Notes: generated by a model not told the origin, from the letters alone. A DNA stretch of 64,000 nt from Bacillus sp. REN10 (GCF_016820555.1 NZ_JADHDW010000002.1:1-64000); one strand, 5' to 3'; positions 51,780 to 60,611 are shown, counted from the stretch's first letter. A program made the numbers and translations.

Positions 51780-52067
51780 TTACATATAACCCCAAATCAT
51801 TGTGAACATTGAGCCAAGGATTGTTACGACTCCGACAAATAGAGCGTAGGCGATATTTGTGTAGAGAGTAGCTCGGTCAGATGTTTCTCCAATGTGCATG
51901 AATAGTAATAATTGAACGCTAGCTTGAGCGATTGCTGTAACGAGCAGTACGGTCATGCCAGCTGTAAATGTCATGTCAAAGTACCAAACTGTTAGGGCAG
52001 CAAGTGAAAGGACTAGTGAGAAAACGAATCCCATCACATGATGTCTTGGGAAGTATTGTTTCATCAT
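51780..52067 (-). CDS. qoxD: Quinol oxidase subunit IV
   Basis: A 95-residue protein with three membrane helices (FVFSLVLSLAALTVWYF, TVLLVTAIAQASVQLLLFMHI, YALFVGVVTILGSMFTMIWGYM), matching CyoD/QoxD. It assists assembly of the aa3 quinol oxidase. It is the last gene of the operon, and its start abuts the qoxC stop. Confidence 0.93.
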   Translation of the reverse strand: MMKQYFPRHHVMGFVFSLVLSLAALTVWYFDMTFTAGMTVLLVTAIAQASVQLLLFMHIGETSDRATLYTNIAYALFVGVVTILGSMFTMIWGYM

Positions 52068-52663
52068 TACATCAATCCTTTCAAGTATACAAAGCTAAAG
52101 ATAAAGATCCATACGACATCAAGGAAATGCCAGTATAGAGAAAAGATAAACGATTTATTGGCTGTTTCAGGCGTTAATCCATGCTTTTTCACTTGCATTA
52201 AAATCGCTGTTCCCCATAGGAAGCCGAATGTTACGTGGGCTCCGTGAGTACCAAGCAAAGTAAATAAGCTAGATAAGAAGGCGCTTGTTTGCATTGTAGC
52301 TCCTTCGTGAACGTATGTGACGAATTCCATGATTTCTACTCCTAAAAAGGCTAAGCCTAAAACAAGAGTGATACCAAAGAAGGTCATCATCGCTTTTTTC
52401 GCACCAAGGCGCATCGCGTTGATACCAAGGCCGATTGTAAAGCTACTCGTTAATAAGATAATCGTTTCAAGCATAACTGGTCCCATTTCAAAAATTTCAG
52501 AACCAGCCGGACCATTTCCTGTTCGATGTTCTAAAACAAAATAGACAGCGAAGAGGGTGGAGAAGAGGGCAATTTCTGCCCCTAAAAAGATCCAAAATCC
52601 TAAGATCTTTAATTTATTCTCCTCTGTACTATATTCTAAAGGTAGCGAGTTATCTATTTTCAT
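52067..52663 (-). CDS. qoxC: Quinol oxidase subunit III
   Basis: A 198-residue subunit III with five helices (GFWIFLGAEIALFSTLFAVYFVL, FGLHGAHVTFGF-type GTHGAHVTFGFLWG). It stabilises the oxidase core. Its start overlaps the qoxB stop by one base, showing tight translational coupling. Confidence 0.95.
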   Translation of the reverse strand: MKIDNSLPLEYSTEENKLKILGFWIFLGAEIALFSTLFAVYFVLEHRTGNGPAGSEIFEMGPVMLETIILLTSSFTIGLGINAMRLGAKKAMMTFFGITLVLGLAFLGVEIMEFVTYVHEGATMQTSAFLSSLFTLLGTHGAHVTFGFLWGTAILMQVKKHGLTPETANKSFIFSLYWHFLDVVWIFIFSFVYLKGLM

Positions 52664-54606
52664 TATCCTTCACCTCGCAATGCTTTTTCAGTGCGTTCAA
52701 TTTCTTCAACAGAAACGTAATAGCCGTGATCTTGTTCAAATGTGCGGTAGGCCATTGTTCCAAAAACAACTAGTGCAGCAAGGATTGCTGGAACCCACCA
52801 GCTAAAGACGATAAAGAATCCTAAGAAGAAGAAGGCTACACCCATAATAAATGGTTGTCCGCTGTTGTTTGGCATATGAATCGGTTCATATGGACCATCA
52901 TCAGTGAGCGGCTCGTTATTTTTCTTAGAGAACCAGAATGCGTCAAGAGAATTGATCTTTGGCACTTTTGCAAAGTTATAGAATGGAACAGGGCTATGTG
53001 TACTCCACTCCAATGATCTTGCATCCCAAGGGTCACCAGTTGTTTCGCGTGGGCTATAACGGATGCTCCAATAAATATTGTATACAAGAACGATGAACCC
53101 GATTGTTAAACCGATGGCACCAATAAATGAAAGCATATTTAATGGGCCGTAGCCTGTGCTAGCTGAATACGTAAACATCCGGCGTGTCATTCCGTTTAGT
53201 CCAAGAATGAACAGCGGGAAGAATGTGATGTTAAAGCTGATAGCAATAAACCAGAATGCAATTTTGCCAAGACGTTCATTTAAACGGAAACCGAATACTT
53301 TCGGGAACCAGAAATGGAATCCGGCAATCACGGCAAATACCGTACCAGGAATTAATACATAGTGGAAGTGAGCAACTAAGAACATTGTATTATGATATTG
53401 ATAATCGGCACTTGCCATTGCAAGCATAACCCCAGTTACTCCACCAATCGTAAAGATCGGAATAAAGGCTAATGAGTAAAGCATTGGCGTTGTAAAGCTG
53501 ATTTTTCCTTTACGCAATGTGAATAGCCAGTTAAAGATTTTAACCCCAGTTGGCACCGCAATCGCCATTGTTGTAATGGAGAAGACGCTGTTAACCATCG
53601 CTCCATGTCCCATTGTATAGAAGTGGTGCGCCCATACAATGAAAGATAATAAAGAGATAACAACCATACTGGCAACCATTGATTTATAGCCGTATAGATT
53701 TTTACGAGCGAAAGTAGAAATGACTTCGCTGTAAATTCCGAACGCTGGAAGGATAACGATATATACTTCAGGATGTCCCCATACCCAGAAAAGGTTGGCC
53801 CAAAGCATATCCATTCCGCCATTGCTCATCGCGAAAAATTGTGTGCCGAATTGACGGTCAAGTGTCATTAGTGCAAGTGCAACCGTTAATACAGGGAAAG
53901 CAAATACGATAATGACGTTTGTGATTAATACAGACCAAGTAAACATTGGCATTTTCATTAATGTCATGCCAGGGGCACGCATTTTTAAAATCGTGACAAT
54001 GAAGTTAATACCTGTCATTAATGTACCAAGACCAGCGATTTGCAGAGAAATAGCGTAATAGTTATTTCCTACTGTTGGACTAAATTCTGTACCAGCTAGA
54101 GGGAAGTATGCTGTCCAACCTGCATCTGGTGATCCACCGATCACGAAGGAAATGTTTAATAGCATCGCCCCGAAAAAGAATAACCAAAAGCTTACGGCAT
54201 TTAATCGCGGAAATGCTACGTCACGCGCTCCGATTTGAAGCGGAATAACGACGTTCATCAATCCAATAATAAAAGGCATTGCCATGAATAGAATCATGAT
54301 CAACCCATGTGTTGTAAAAATCTCGTTGTAATGTTGTGCATCTAAAAGTCCGTTTTCCGGCACAGCTGTTTGTGCACGCATTAATACGGCATCAACGCCT
54401 CCACGGAAAAGCATTAATAAAGCAGCTATGATGTACATGACACCAATACGTTTATGATCGACAGTCGTTAACCATTCGGTCCAAAGGTATCCCCATTTTT
54501 TAAAATAGGTGAGCCCGGCAACGATAGCAACGGAAACCAAGACAATGCTAGCCATCGCAGCATAGATCATCGGTTCACCGGTTACGAAAAATTCGTCCCA
54601 TTTCAT
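52663..54606 (-). CDS. qoxB: Quinol oxidase subunit I
   Basis: A 647-residue haem-copper oxidase core. It has YNEIFTTHGLIMILFMAMP (low-spin haem ligand), FWVWGHPEVYIVILP with the His-Tyr pair, WAHHFYTMGHG (Cu-B histidines) and VAHFHYVLIPG (haem ligands). It reduces oxygen to water and pumps protons using menaquinol. The long N-terminal extension with an extra helix is typical of quinol oxidases. Confidence 0.97.
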   Translation of the reverse strand: MKWDEFFVTGEPMIYAAMASIVLVSVAIVAGLTYFKKWGYLWTEWLTTVDHKRIGVMYIIAALLMLFRGGVDAVLMRAQTAVPENGLLDAQHYNEIFTTHGLIMILFMAMPFIIGLMNVVIPLQIGARDVAFPRLNAVSFWLFFFGAMLLNISFVIGGSPDAGWTAYFPLAGTEFSPTVGNNYYAISLQIAGLGTLMTGINFIVTILKMRAPGMTLMKMPMFTWSVLITNVIIVFAFPVLTVALALMTLDRQFGTQFFAMSNGGMDMLWANLFWVWGHPEVYIVILPAFGIYSEVISTFARKNLYGYKSMVASMVVISLLSFIVWAHHFYTMGHGAMVNSVFSITTMAIAVPTGVKIFNWLFTLRKGKISFTTPMLYSLAFIPIFTIGGVTGVMLAMASADYQYHNTMFLVAHFHYVLIPGTVFAVIAGFHFWFPKVFGFRLNERLGKIAFWFIAISFNITFFPLFILGLNGMTRRMFTYSASTGYGPLNMLSFIGAIGLTIGFIVLVYNIYWSIRYSPRETTGDPWDARSLEWSTHSPVPFYNFAKVPKINSLDAFWFSKKNNEPLTDDGPYEPIHMPNNSGQPFIMGVAFFFLGFFIVFSWWVPAILAALVVFGTMAYRTFEQDHGYYVSVEEIERTEKALRGEG

Positions 54607-54639
54607 CTGTGTGACTCCTTTCGTGCTCTATAAAAGTTA

Positions 54640-55560
54640 TTATTTTTGTTCATCTTGAGGCATGTTGTTGCTTGCAGTCGGAGGACATGTTTCTTTCTCC
54701 TTCGCGCTTGTTCCATGATTATGTCCAGCATGTTCGCCTTCTGGAGCCGGACGGAACTCTAAGTGAGTAGATGTATACGTTTTGCGTCCTACATGATCGG
54801 CTTCTAAAAGACTATCAAACTCTTTTTCTGATAATTTTGGTGCTGTTTCTTTTACATCGCTTACCCATTCTTTATAATCAGCTTTTGGCATTGCTTGTGC
54901 TTCAAACTCCATGTGGGCGAATCCTTCACCGTTAAAGTTCGAGTTTTTACCCATATAAGATCCTGGAGTATCAGCAGCAAGGTGAATTTTTGTGACCATG
55001 TCACTCATCGCATACTTTTGTCCAGCTAATTGTGGGATCCAGAAGCTAGTGATTGGGCCAAATGAATATAATCGGAATTCAACTGGTCGGTCAGTTGGAA
55101 TGTTTACGTAGTTCACCGTTTCAATTCCTTCTTCAGGGTAGCTGAAATGCCATTTCCAGTTAGAGGATGAAGCATAGATCACTAACGGCTTTTCATTGGC
55201 ATAGCCTTTTGGAGTAGTTTCCACTTCATTTGTTGTTCTTACAGTCACAACAGATAAGAAAATAACGATAATGATTGGAATAACAGTCCAAGTCAATTCC
55301 AGCCAGTGATTTCCTTCCTCATGCGGAGGTTCATAATCCTTATCTAGTTTTGAAGCACGGTATTTTGTGAGTACATACGCATAAAGCACGTAAACAACTA
55401 GCAAGATACCTGCCATTACGATGATTGACAAAATAATCGTATCAGATAGTGTCTTGGCAGATGGTCCTTTTGGATCTAAGACCATCAAAGAATTTCCACA
55501 ACCTGTAAGCACTGTGGAAATAGTGAAAATAACGAATAAAAAAGCCCATTTCATCTTCAT
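54640..55560 (-). CDS. qoxA: Quinol oxidase subunit II
   Basis: A 306-residue lipoprotein (lipobox STVLTGC) with two membrane helices and an extracellular cupredoxin domain. The Cu-A Cys/His ligands are absent, as expected for a quinol oxidase and not a cytochrome c oxidase. Start at 55560 follows AAGGAAGGAG. It begins the qoxABCD operon; a Rex-like site lies just upstream. Confidence 0.95.
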   Translation of the reverse strand: MKMKWAFLFVIFTISTVLTGCGNSLMVLDPKGPSAKTLSDTIILSIIVMAGILLVVYVLYAYVLTKYRASKLDKDYEPPHEEGNHWLELTWTVIPIIIVIFLSVVTVRTTNEVETTPKGYANEKPLVIYASSSNWKWHFSYPEEGIETVNYVNIPTDRPVEFRLYSFGPITSFWIPQLAGQKYAMSDMVTKIHLAADTPGSYMGKNSNFNGEGFAHMEFEAQAMPKADYKEWVSDVKETAPKLSEKEFDSLLEADHVGRKTYTSTHLEFRPAPEGEHAGHNHGTSAKEKETCPPTASNNMPQDEQK

Positions 55561-56048
55561 TGTGTACTCCTTCCTTAAACATAATGAATCACTGTCAAAC
55601 AATAAGTTTAAATTGTTAAATATTTCACAATAATTCTCTATGGATCATAGATGTAAATTAATTGAAATATATCTGTGTCATATATATTATTCGCATTTGA
55701 TTTAAAAGACAATTGAAAAATCGCTATGTCACAAAAGATTCAATATTGTAAGTTAATCATTACAAAATAGGTATCAAAATGGAATTTATGTGAATTAAAT
55801 GTAAAGGAAAAATAATTTCCATTTCATCTTTTTTTCGCATATTGTGTCATATAAATAACAAATAAAATATAAAGATTAACAAAATAGTTATTTCAATATA
55901 TTTTTCATTGGAGGTTCATTTAATGAGAAAAGGTAAAGTTTTGTAAAGGTCAGCATTTTAATGTGTAATTAATTTGTAATATTTGTAATTTTCAGTTACA
56001 TTTATCTGAAAAGAAAATGAGAACAGCTAAGTTAAAAGGGGGAGTATT
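55561..56048. other. AT-rich intergenic region upstream of qoxA
   Basis: This 488-bp region between divergent qoxA and a small membrane protein gene is very AT-rich. It holds the Rex-like site (55613-55630), a 7-codon ORF with a good RBS (55923-55946), and three TGTAAT repeats (about 55966-55990) upstream of the rightward gene. No other gene is visible. Confidence 0.6.
55613..55630 (-). promoter_or_regulatory. Rex-like operator upstream of qoxA
   Basis: Read on the minus strand the site is TTGTGAAATATTTAACAA, which matches the Rex consensus TTGTGAA-N4-TTCACAA with one mismatch. It lies about 55 bp before qoxA. Rex senses NADH/NAD and represses respiratory genes. Confidence 0.55.
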
Positions 56049-56372
56049 GTGAAAAAGTTACTCTGTTTTATTGTTACTATTGTAATACTGGCTATCATGA
56101 ATTATATCATCATGAAAGCATTCGATGTCCCATTCATAGACTATTCCTTTGTTGTGGGATTAATGGGAATGGTTGCCGTGTATTTCTTTAACACCTCGGG
56201 AGGGATTGCAAGCAGAAACGTTGAAATGAAAATCCAGTCACAAACGGGAATCAAAGTGGATCAGCAAAAGAAACAAAAATTTTATCCGACGATTTCTTTT
56301 TATGCTGCGATTTTCTACACTGTAGTAGCTGCTGCCCTAACCTTCTTTTACTACAAAGACTATTTTATCTAA
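56049..56372 (+). CDS. Hypothetical membrane protein, 107 aa
   Basis: A protein with three or four hydrophobic segments (about 4-22, 29-50, 83-102) and a short basic loop. No family is recognised. The GTG start has AAGGGGGAG upstream, so it is probably translated. Confidence 0.65.
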   Translation: MKKLLCFIVTIVILAIMNYIIMKAFDVPFIDYSFVVGLMGMVAVYFFNTSGGIASRNVEMKIQSQTGIKVDQQKKQKFYPTISFYAAIFYTVVAAALTFFYYKDYFI

Positions 56373-56375
56373 CAT

Positions 56376-56414
56376 AAAAAAGACCGCTGCCTTTTGAAAT
56401 GCAGCGGTCTTGTC
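56376..56414. terminator. Bidirectional terminator
   Basis: A 10-bp perfect stem AGACCGCTGC/GCAGCGGTCT, with an A-tract to the left that gives a U-tail on the minus strand. Confidence 0.8.
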
Positions 56415-56442
56415 GACAAAATCCGGGGAGTGACAGGCACCT
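56413..56442. repeat. 30-bp repeat, copy 1 (GGTGCCTGTCAC type)
   Basis: Nearly identical to 58264-58293 over 30 bp, with shared core GGGGAGTGACAGGCACCT. It lies just past the 3' end of the GIY-YIG gene. Such GGTGCCTGTCAC elements recur in Bacillus genomes and resemble REP sequences. Confidence 0.7.
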
Positions 56443-56448
56443 CCCTAT

Positions 56449-56823
56449 TTATTTAAAGAAAACTTTGTCGATGTTGTATTTGGCTTGAAGTTTATTGATG
56501 ATGTAGGTTTCGTAAATGTCTCGCTCAACCGGATCTTCAATATATGACACGGCTATTTTATATACTTCGTCTCTATGATTTTTAATGGGAGAAACGGTGT
56601 CTTCGAAGTTTTTGCGAATTCGCTGTCTGAGCTTTCTTGCTTTCCCTACATACAGTAGTTGATCATGAACATCAAAAAACATGAAAATGCCGCCTTTATC
56701 ACGGGCAATTTTTGTATAATCTGTAAAGCCGTACTCGGTACTTAGTGCTGGTTCTCCGGGTTCTCCAATTTGTTTGCCTTTTTTAATAATGACATTTGGT
56801 TCAGGGATGGTAATTTTAATCAA
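56449..56823 (-). CDS. GIY-YIG nuclease family protein
   Basis: A 124-residue protein with the GIY-YIG fold at about 44-95: GIFMFFDVHDQLLYVGKARKLRQRI (GIY replaced by GIF, YIG by YVG), the Arg, and a later Glu (VERDIYETYIINKLQAKYN). Similar to UvrC N-terminal-like single-domain nucleases. The biological role is unknown. Confidence 0.85.
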   Translation of the reverse strand: MIKITIPEPNVIIKKGKQIGEPGEPALSTEYGFTDYTKIARDKGGIFMFFDVHDQLLYVGKARKLRQRIRKNFEDTVSPIKNHRDEVYKIAVSYIEDPVERDIYETYIINKLQAKYNIDKVFFK

Positions 56824-56926
56824 TATAAGTCACTTCCTAGTTTTATTTACAGAACTCGCATTAAATTGATCCCCACTATAGCATACTTCTGTTGTTTTCA
56901 CCACTAGAAGGGGACAAAGCGCCTTC

Positions 56927-58117
56927 TTATTGTGATTGTCGAATTTCCTTCACATGCTCCATTAAATGATGAACAAATCCATCATCTCTTGCCAGCCAGG
57001 CTCCGTAATTTCTTTTCAGGAAGCTTTCTCCTTCTATAAAATTCGTGAATGTTTCTTTTATTTTTTCTTTGTTGTGTTTGATGGCCCATTGATGATTGCT
57101 TATCGGATGAAGGAGGAAACGTTCTTCAGTACTATTTTCATATAAGGAACCAAAGGAAGATTCTTTCAAATTGTAACGATTTCTTTTTGCGTCTTCCCGT
57201 AATGGTTCAAGATGAAAGGTATCCGTGACAAACGATGTATATGTTTCCTCTGTTAAGGAACAACCAGCTGCCTTGTTATGCCCACCGCCTCCAAAATCGC
57301 TCGCAATTTGAGAGACGTCAATATGATCATGGATCGTTCGAAACCCGATTCGTTTAGCACCAATATTCAAAATAGCGATATAGTCTAAATGCGGATACTC
57401 TTTCCCTAACTCGTTGCCAAGTTCTGAATGATAAGATTCTGCATAAACAATACCTGCGAAATAATTGCCGATGGGGGCCTGAACGAGCTCCCGGCGTTTC
57501 CGACGAATATAGCGTTCGATTTTATTTTCTTCCATGTCTAATATTTTTTGCTCAAATTCGTCAAAGAAGAAATGCTCGCTATTTGTTAACCGGTAGATCA
57601 TTTTTTCTTCAAATTCATCAATTGATATTAAAAAGAAGAGTGCATTCAGCCTTTGGGCGTCATGGTTATCATTTTTCTCCCATTCCCACGTGTCATACTG
57701 CCTGACAAGCTCAACGAATTCAGTCACTGCTGTAGAGGGTTCCATTAGTTTTCGTTCGATCAAATATTCATAGAGCATGGATGTGGCTGAAGTCAGTTTG
57801 CTGGTATCATCTTCTATGACAACTTTTGCCCAATCGTACTCATTCAAATGCAGAGCGGTTTGATGATGGTCTAGCAGTTGGACTTTTCCGCCTGTTTGAT
57901 AAAATTGATTGAGTCGTTTTTCGTTTTCTTCATTTACTGATAGATCAGTAATCAGTAAAAATGTTTGTGGATTCCCATGTTCTAAAAACCATTGAACTTC
58001 ATGATTGAGACCGGAAACCGAATTATAGCGAATTTGTACTTGTTTTTCCAACGCGAGTTTTGCCAAAATCCCGCAGGCTACGCCATCTAAATCATTATGT
58101 GATAGTAGTCGATACAT
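56927..58117 (-). CDS. nrnB: NanoRNase, DHH family phosphoesterase
   Basis: A 396-residue DHH/DHHA1 protein beginning MYRLLSHNDLDGVACGILA, with LLITDLS and LLDHHQTA in the DHH part, and a glycine-rich DFGGGGHNKAAGC in DHHA1. Length and N terminus agree with B. subtilis NrnB (YngD), which degrades short RNA oligonucleotides. Start at 58117 follows GAGGTGAAG; the frame is open to 58213 but that stretch contains a terminator. Confidence 0.87.
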   Translation of the reverse strand: MYRLLSHNDLDGVACGILAKLALEKQVQIRYNSVSGLNHEVQWFLEHGNPQTFLLITDLSVNEENEKRLNQFYQTGGKVQLLDHHQTALHLNEYDWAKVVIEDDTSKLTSATSMLYEYLIERKLMEPSTAVTEFVELVRQYDTWEWEKNDNHDAQRLNALFFLISIDEFEEKMIYRLTNSEHFFFDEFEQKILDMEENKIERYIRRKRRELVQAPIGNYFAGIVYAESYHSELGNELGKEYPHLDYIAILNIGAKRIGFRTIHDHIDVSQIASDFGGGGHNKAAGCSLTEETYTSFVTDTFHLEPLREDAKRNRYNLKESSFGSLYENSTEERFLLHPISNHQWAIKHNKEKIKETFTNFIEGESFLKRNYGAWLARDDGFVHHLMEHVKEIRQSQ

Positions 58118-58167
58118 ATTCTTCACCTCATTATGTAGTATGGTGAAAAAAGAGGAGAAATATTGAA

Positions 58168-58203
58168 AAAAGATGGACTTTCTGCTTTCAAGTCCATCTT
58201 TTC
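58168..58203 (-). terminator. Second terminator between azoR and nrnB
   Basis: A 13-bp stem (AAAAGATGGACTT with AAGTCCATCTTTT) followed on the minus strand by U-rich sequence. Confidence 0.7.
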
Positions 58204-58218
58204 GTTTACACAAAAAAT

Positions 58219-58251
58219 CCCTCCTTCATTAAGAACAAAAAGAAAGGAGGG
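58219..58251 (-). terminator. Terminator after azoR
   Basis: A stem CCCTCCTT/AAGGAGGG with the T-tract ATTTTTTG on the minus strand. Confidence 0.75.
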
Positions 58252-58263
58252 GCTTTTGGCTAT

Positions 58264-58293
58264 TCGACAAAAATCGGGGAGTGACAGGCACCT
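58264..58293. repeat. 30-bp repeat, copy 2 (GGTGCCTGTCAC type)
   Basis: The second copy of the element at 56413-56442. It abuts and slightly overlaps the azoR stop codon. Confidence 0.7.
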
Positions 58294-58918
58294 AGAATTG
58301 AAGGGCTAGTTGTGCGGCTTTTTGTACGCCTTCTTCGATGATTTCTGCTGCTTTGTCTGGGAATTGGTTGTGACCTTCGATGATGACGGTAGTTAGGTCT
58401 GTAATTCCTAAAAATGAGAGAATGTTTGTTACGTAGTTAACAGCCATTTCTACAGATTGGGCTGGGCCTTCCGAGTATACGCTGCCTCTTGCATTCAACA
58501 GTACCACTTTTTTGTCAGATATCATACCTACAGGGCCTTCTGGTGTGTATCGGAATGTTTTGCCTGCTTGACATAAGTAGTCAAAGTACGTATGTAAAAC
58601 TGCAGGGACTGTAAAATTCCAAAGTGGGAAGGCCATAACTACTTTATCAGCTGCAAGGAATTGATTTAAATATTTATTAACTACTTCAGTCGCTTGTTGT
58701 TCTTCTGGCGTTAATTCCATTCCTTTTGCGAGCTTAAACATTCCGTTAATTTTCGCTGTATCGTAATAAGGCAGATTTTCTTCAAATAAATCCAATTCTG
58801 TAATCACCGCTTCGGGGTGAGCTTCTTTATAGCTATTAAGGAATGACTGATAAAGCTGCACGCTGACAGCTTGTTCTGCTGGACGGGAATTCGCTTTAAT
58901 AAATAATACTTTTTCCAT
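58292..58918 (-). CDS. azoR: FMN-dependent NADH-azoreductase
   Basis: A 208-residue flavodoxin-fold quinone/azo reductase. KVLFIKANSRPAEQAVSVQL binds the FMN phosphate, MAFPLWNFTVPAVLHTYFDYLCQAGKTFRYT matches the AzoR family, and LNARG follows. It reduces quinones and azo compounds in two-electron steps, protecting against quinone stress. A MarR regulator gene lies 114 bp upstream on the same strand, with an 18-bp palindrome between. Confidence 0.93.
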   Translation of the reverse strand: MEKVLFIKANSRPAEQAVSVQLYQSFLNSYKEAHPEAVITELDLFEENLPYYDTAKINGMFKLAKGMELTPEEQQATEVVNKYLNQFLAADKVVMAFPLWNFTVPAVLHTYFDYLCQAGKTFRYTPEGPVGMISDKKVVLLNARGSVYSEGPAQSVEMAVNYVTNILSFLGITDLTTVIIEGHNQFPDKAAEIIEEGVQKAAQLALQF

Positions 58919-58992
58919 TTTGTTCGCCTCTTTTACTTAAATTTTTGCTCAATAACATGTATGCACTATGAGGATAAAATTTTGAATCAAAG

Positions 58993-59010
58993 ATGTTGCT
59001 ATAGCAACAT
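58993..59010. promoter_or_regulatory. 18-bp perfect palindrome, putative MarR operator
   Basis: ATGTTGCTATAGCAACAT is fully self-complementary and sits between marR and azoR, 75 bp before azoR. A partial copy, GTTGCTATAC, lies at 59474-59483 just upstream of the marR start. Confidence 0.7.
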
Positions 59011-59032
59011 TAAGAATTAAAAAGAATGAGAA

Positions 59033-59467
59033 TTATTGCAGATTCTCACGCATTTTTGACAAGACAGATCGGACTATTTGTAAATCCTTTTCTGAAATGC
59101 CTTTGTAAAGTTGTTTGTTGATTTCTTCAGCAATGGGAATAACACTCGCTTTAAGATCAGCTCCTTTATCAGTAAGAAAGACTTTGAGCGAGCGGCGATC
59201 ATGCTGGCAGCAAACTCGGCGAATAAATCCCTTTTGCTCTAAGTTGAGCAACATGCGGGCAATATTCGTTTTGTCTTTCTGCAGCTTTTCAGCAATTTCC
59301 TGTTGGCTTAGTCCGTCTTTCCTCCATAGGAGCATCATCACTAAATTTTGCTCAGGAGCAATATTAAATGGAGCGAGCCGATTTTTCACTTCGCTCGTAA
59401 TCAGTAAGTCTGTTTGATGAAGATAAATACTAATATATTCATCTAATGATGGATTCAAATTAATCAC
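59033..59467 (-). CDS. MarR family transcriptional regulator
   Basis: A 144-residue MarR protein with a winged helix (LSQQEIAEKLQKDKTNIARMLLNLEQKGFIRR, about 53-85, and the wing CCQHDRRSLKVFLTDKG). Two adjacent cysteines (RRVCCQHD) near the wing and a third-helix context could sense thiol-reactive quinones, as in YodB/MhqR-type regulation of azoreductases. The residue assignments are inference. Confidence 0.9.
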   Translation of the reverse strand: MINLNPSLDEYISIYLHQTDLLITSEVKNRLAPFNIAPEQNLVMMLLWRKDGLSQQEIAEKLQKDKTNIARMLLNLEQKGFIRRVCCQHDRRSLKVFLTDKGADLKASVIPIAEEINKQLYKGISEKDLQIVRSVLSKMRENLQ

Positions 59468-59561
59468 CTACAAATAGTTGCTATACATACTATTGACAAC
59501 GATAGTGTAACTAATAGGGGGGAGGGTGTCAATAAATAAGTATTTTATTTTAAAAGGATCA

Positions 59562-59597
59562 AAAAGTGACTGCGACGATCATATTGAAGTCACTTTT
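59562..59597 (-). terminator. Terminator of gerP/hsp20 cluster
   Basis: A 10-bp stem AAAAGTGACT/AGTCACTTTT spanning the stop codon of the last gene of the leftward operon. Confidence 0.7.
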
Positions 59598-60147
59598 CCT
59601 TATTTATTTTTTTAAATTTTTGTAATAGTTCTTTCTGTTTGTCCGTCATTTCTTCAGGGTTAGGAATGTTTCCGTAAGAGGCTCCAATATGCAGTGATCC
59701 GCTTAGTTCTTTAACACCAAGTTGTCCTAAATTATTCGTTAGTTCATATTTGTCCAGATATAGATGATCAATGTGAAATTGTTGGTAAACGATTGAGTCT
59801 TTTCCTGTTGTTCGTGAAATAATGGCGTTTAATTGATTCATCTCTTTTTCTAACAGTTTGAGTTGTTTTTGAATCAGATCCATCGTGTGGGTCACTTTAG
59901 CGATAGAACTTTCACATTGATTTAGTGTTAGTTGGGAGTACTCTAGTTGTTCAATGCAAGGGGAAGGCTGCGTGTCAGAAAACGAATGATGAATAATAAT
60001 CGGCGTGTTCATTTGCTGTTGGATGTGTTGAAGTAGCTGTTTAATTTCCTGTATGGGCGGCATTTCTTCTTTTAATTGAAATTGTACTTGTTTGAGCTCA
60101 GCTTCTAATTTTGAAAGGGCTGTTTCAACGTCATAATTAGGATTCAT
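59590..60147 (-). CDS. GerPC-like spore germination protein
   Basis: A 185-residue protein: an N-terminal coiled coil (about 8-115) followed by QQFHIDHLYLDKYELTNNLG and LSGSLHIGASYG. The coiled coil followed by an '..G.L.IG' element resembles GerPC, one of the inner-coat proteins needed for nutrient access to germinant receptors. The next genes are GerPA/PF-like, which supports the call. It is the last gene of the leftward cluster. Confidence 0.65.
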   Translation of the reverse strand: MNPNYDVETALSKLEAELKQVQFQLKEEMPPIQEIKQLLQHIQQQMNTPIIIHHSFSDTQPSPCIEQLEYSQLTLNQCESSIAKVTHTMDLIQKQLKLLEKEMNQLNAIISRTTGKDSIVYQQFHIDHLYLDKYELTNNLGQLGVKELSGSLHIGASYGNIPNPEEMTDKQKELLQKFKKINKEK

Positions 60148-60188
60148 TGATTAAACTCCCTCATAAATTTTTTGTGAATGAAGGAGGG

Positions 60189-60611
60189 TTATTCGATAAA
60201 AATATGTTCCTCCTTAGCGTAGGTTCGAAAATAGCTGAGAAAAAGGAGCCCATGATAAAATTTAGCGGAAACATTTCTGCTTTCTACTGGTTCCGGCAGT
60301 TGAATGGTGCGTTTGAATTCTCCATAATACCGCTCTTGTAAAACAGGAGAGACGCTGAAGAAATTTTTGACTTGGCCTTGAATCGTGAGTGTTGTACCGG
60401 ATACAGATACTTGTATATCGTCCTTAGTGAGTCCGGAAAGTTCAATTAGAATGATAACTCGCGAATCTTCAACGTACACGTCAACAGGGGGGAAGTTCTC
60501 CATCGATCGATCCGCTTTGGTCTTAGACTTCTCAAAAATATGATTCCAGAACTCACCGGACTGATAGTGTTGAGCAAAGTTCATCCATTGCTTAAATTTA
60601 TCGAAATCCAA
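60189..60611 (-). CDS. Hsp20/alpha-crystallin family protein
   Basis: A 140-residue protein. The alpha-crystallin domain (about 38-125) shows PPVDVYVEDSRVIILIELSGLTKDDIQVSVSGTTLTIQG-type strands, and YYGEFKRTIQLPEPV is the conserved beta-6/7 region. The C-terminal I-x-I motif appears only as IFIE. In B. subtilis, CotM and CotP are Hsp20-like coat proteins, so a coat role is plausible here. Confidence 0.85.
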   Translation of the reverse strand: MDFDKFKQWMNFAQHYQSGEFWNHIFEKSKTKADRSMENFPPVDVYVEDSRVIILIELSGLTKDDIQVSVSGTTLTIQGQVKNFFSVSPVLQERYYGEFKRTIQLPEPVESRNVSAKFYHGLLFLSYFRTYAKEEHIFIE

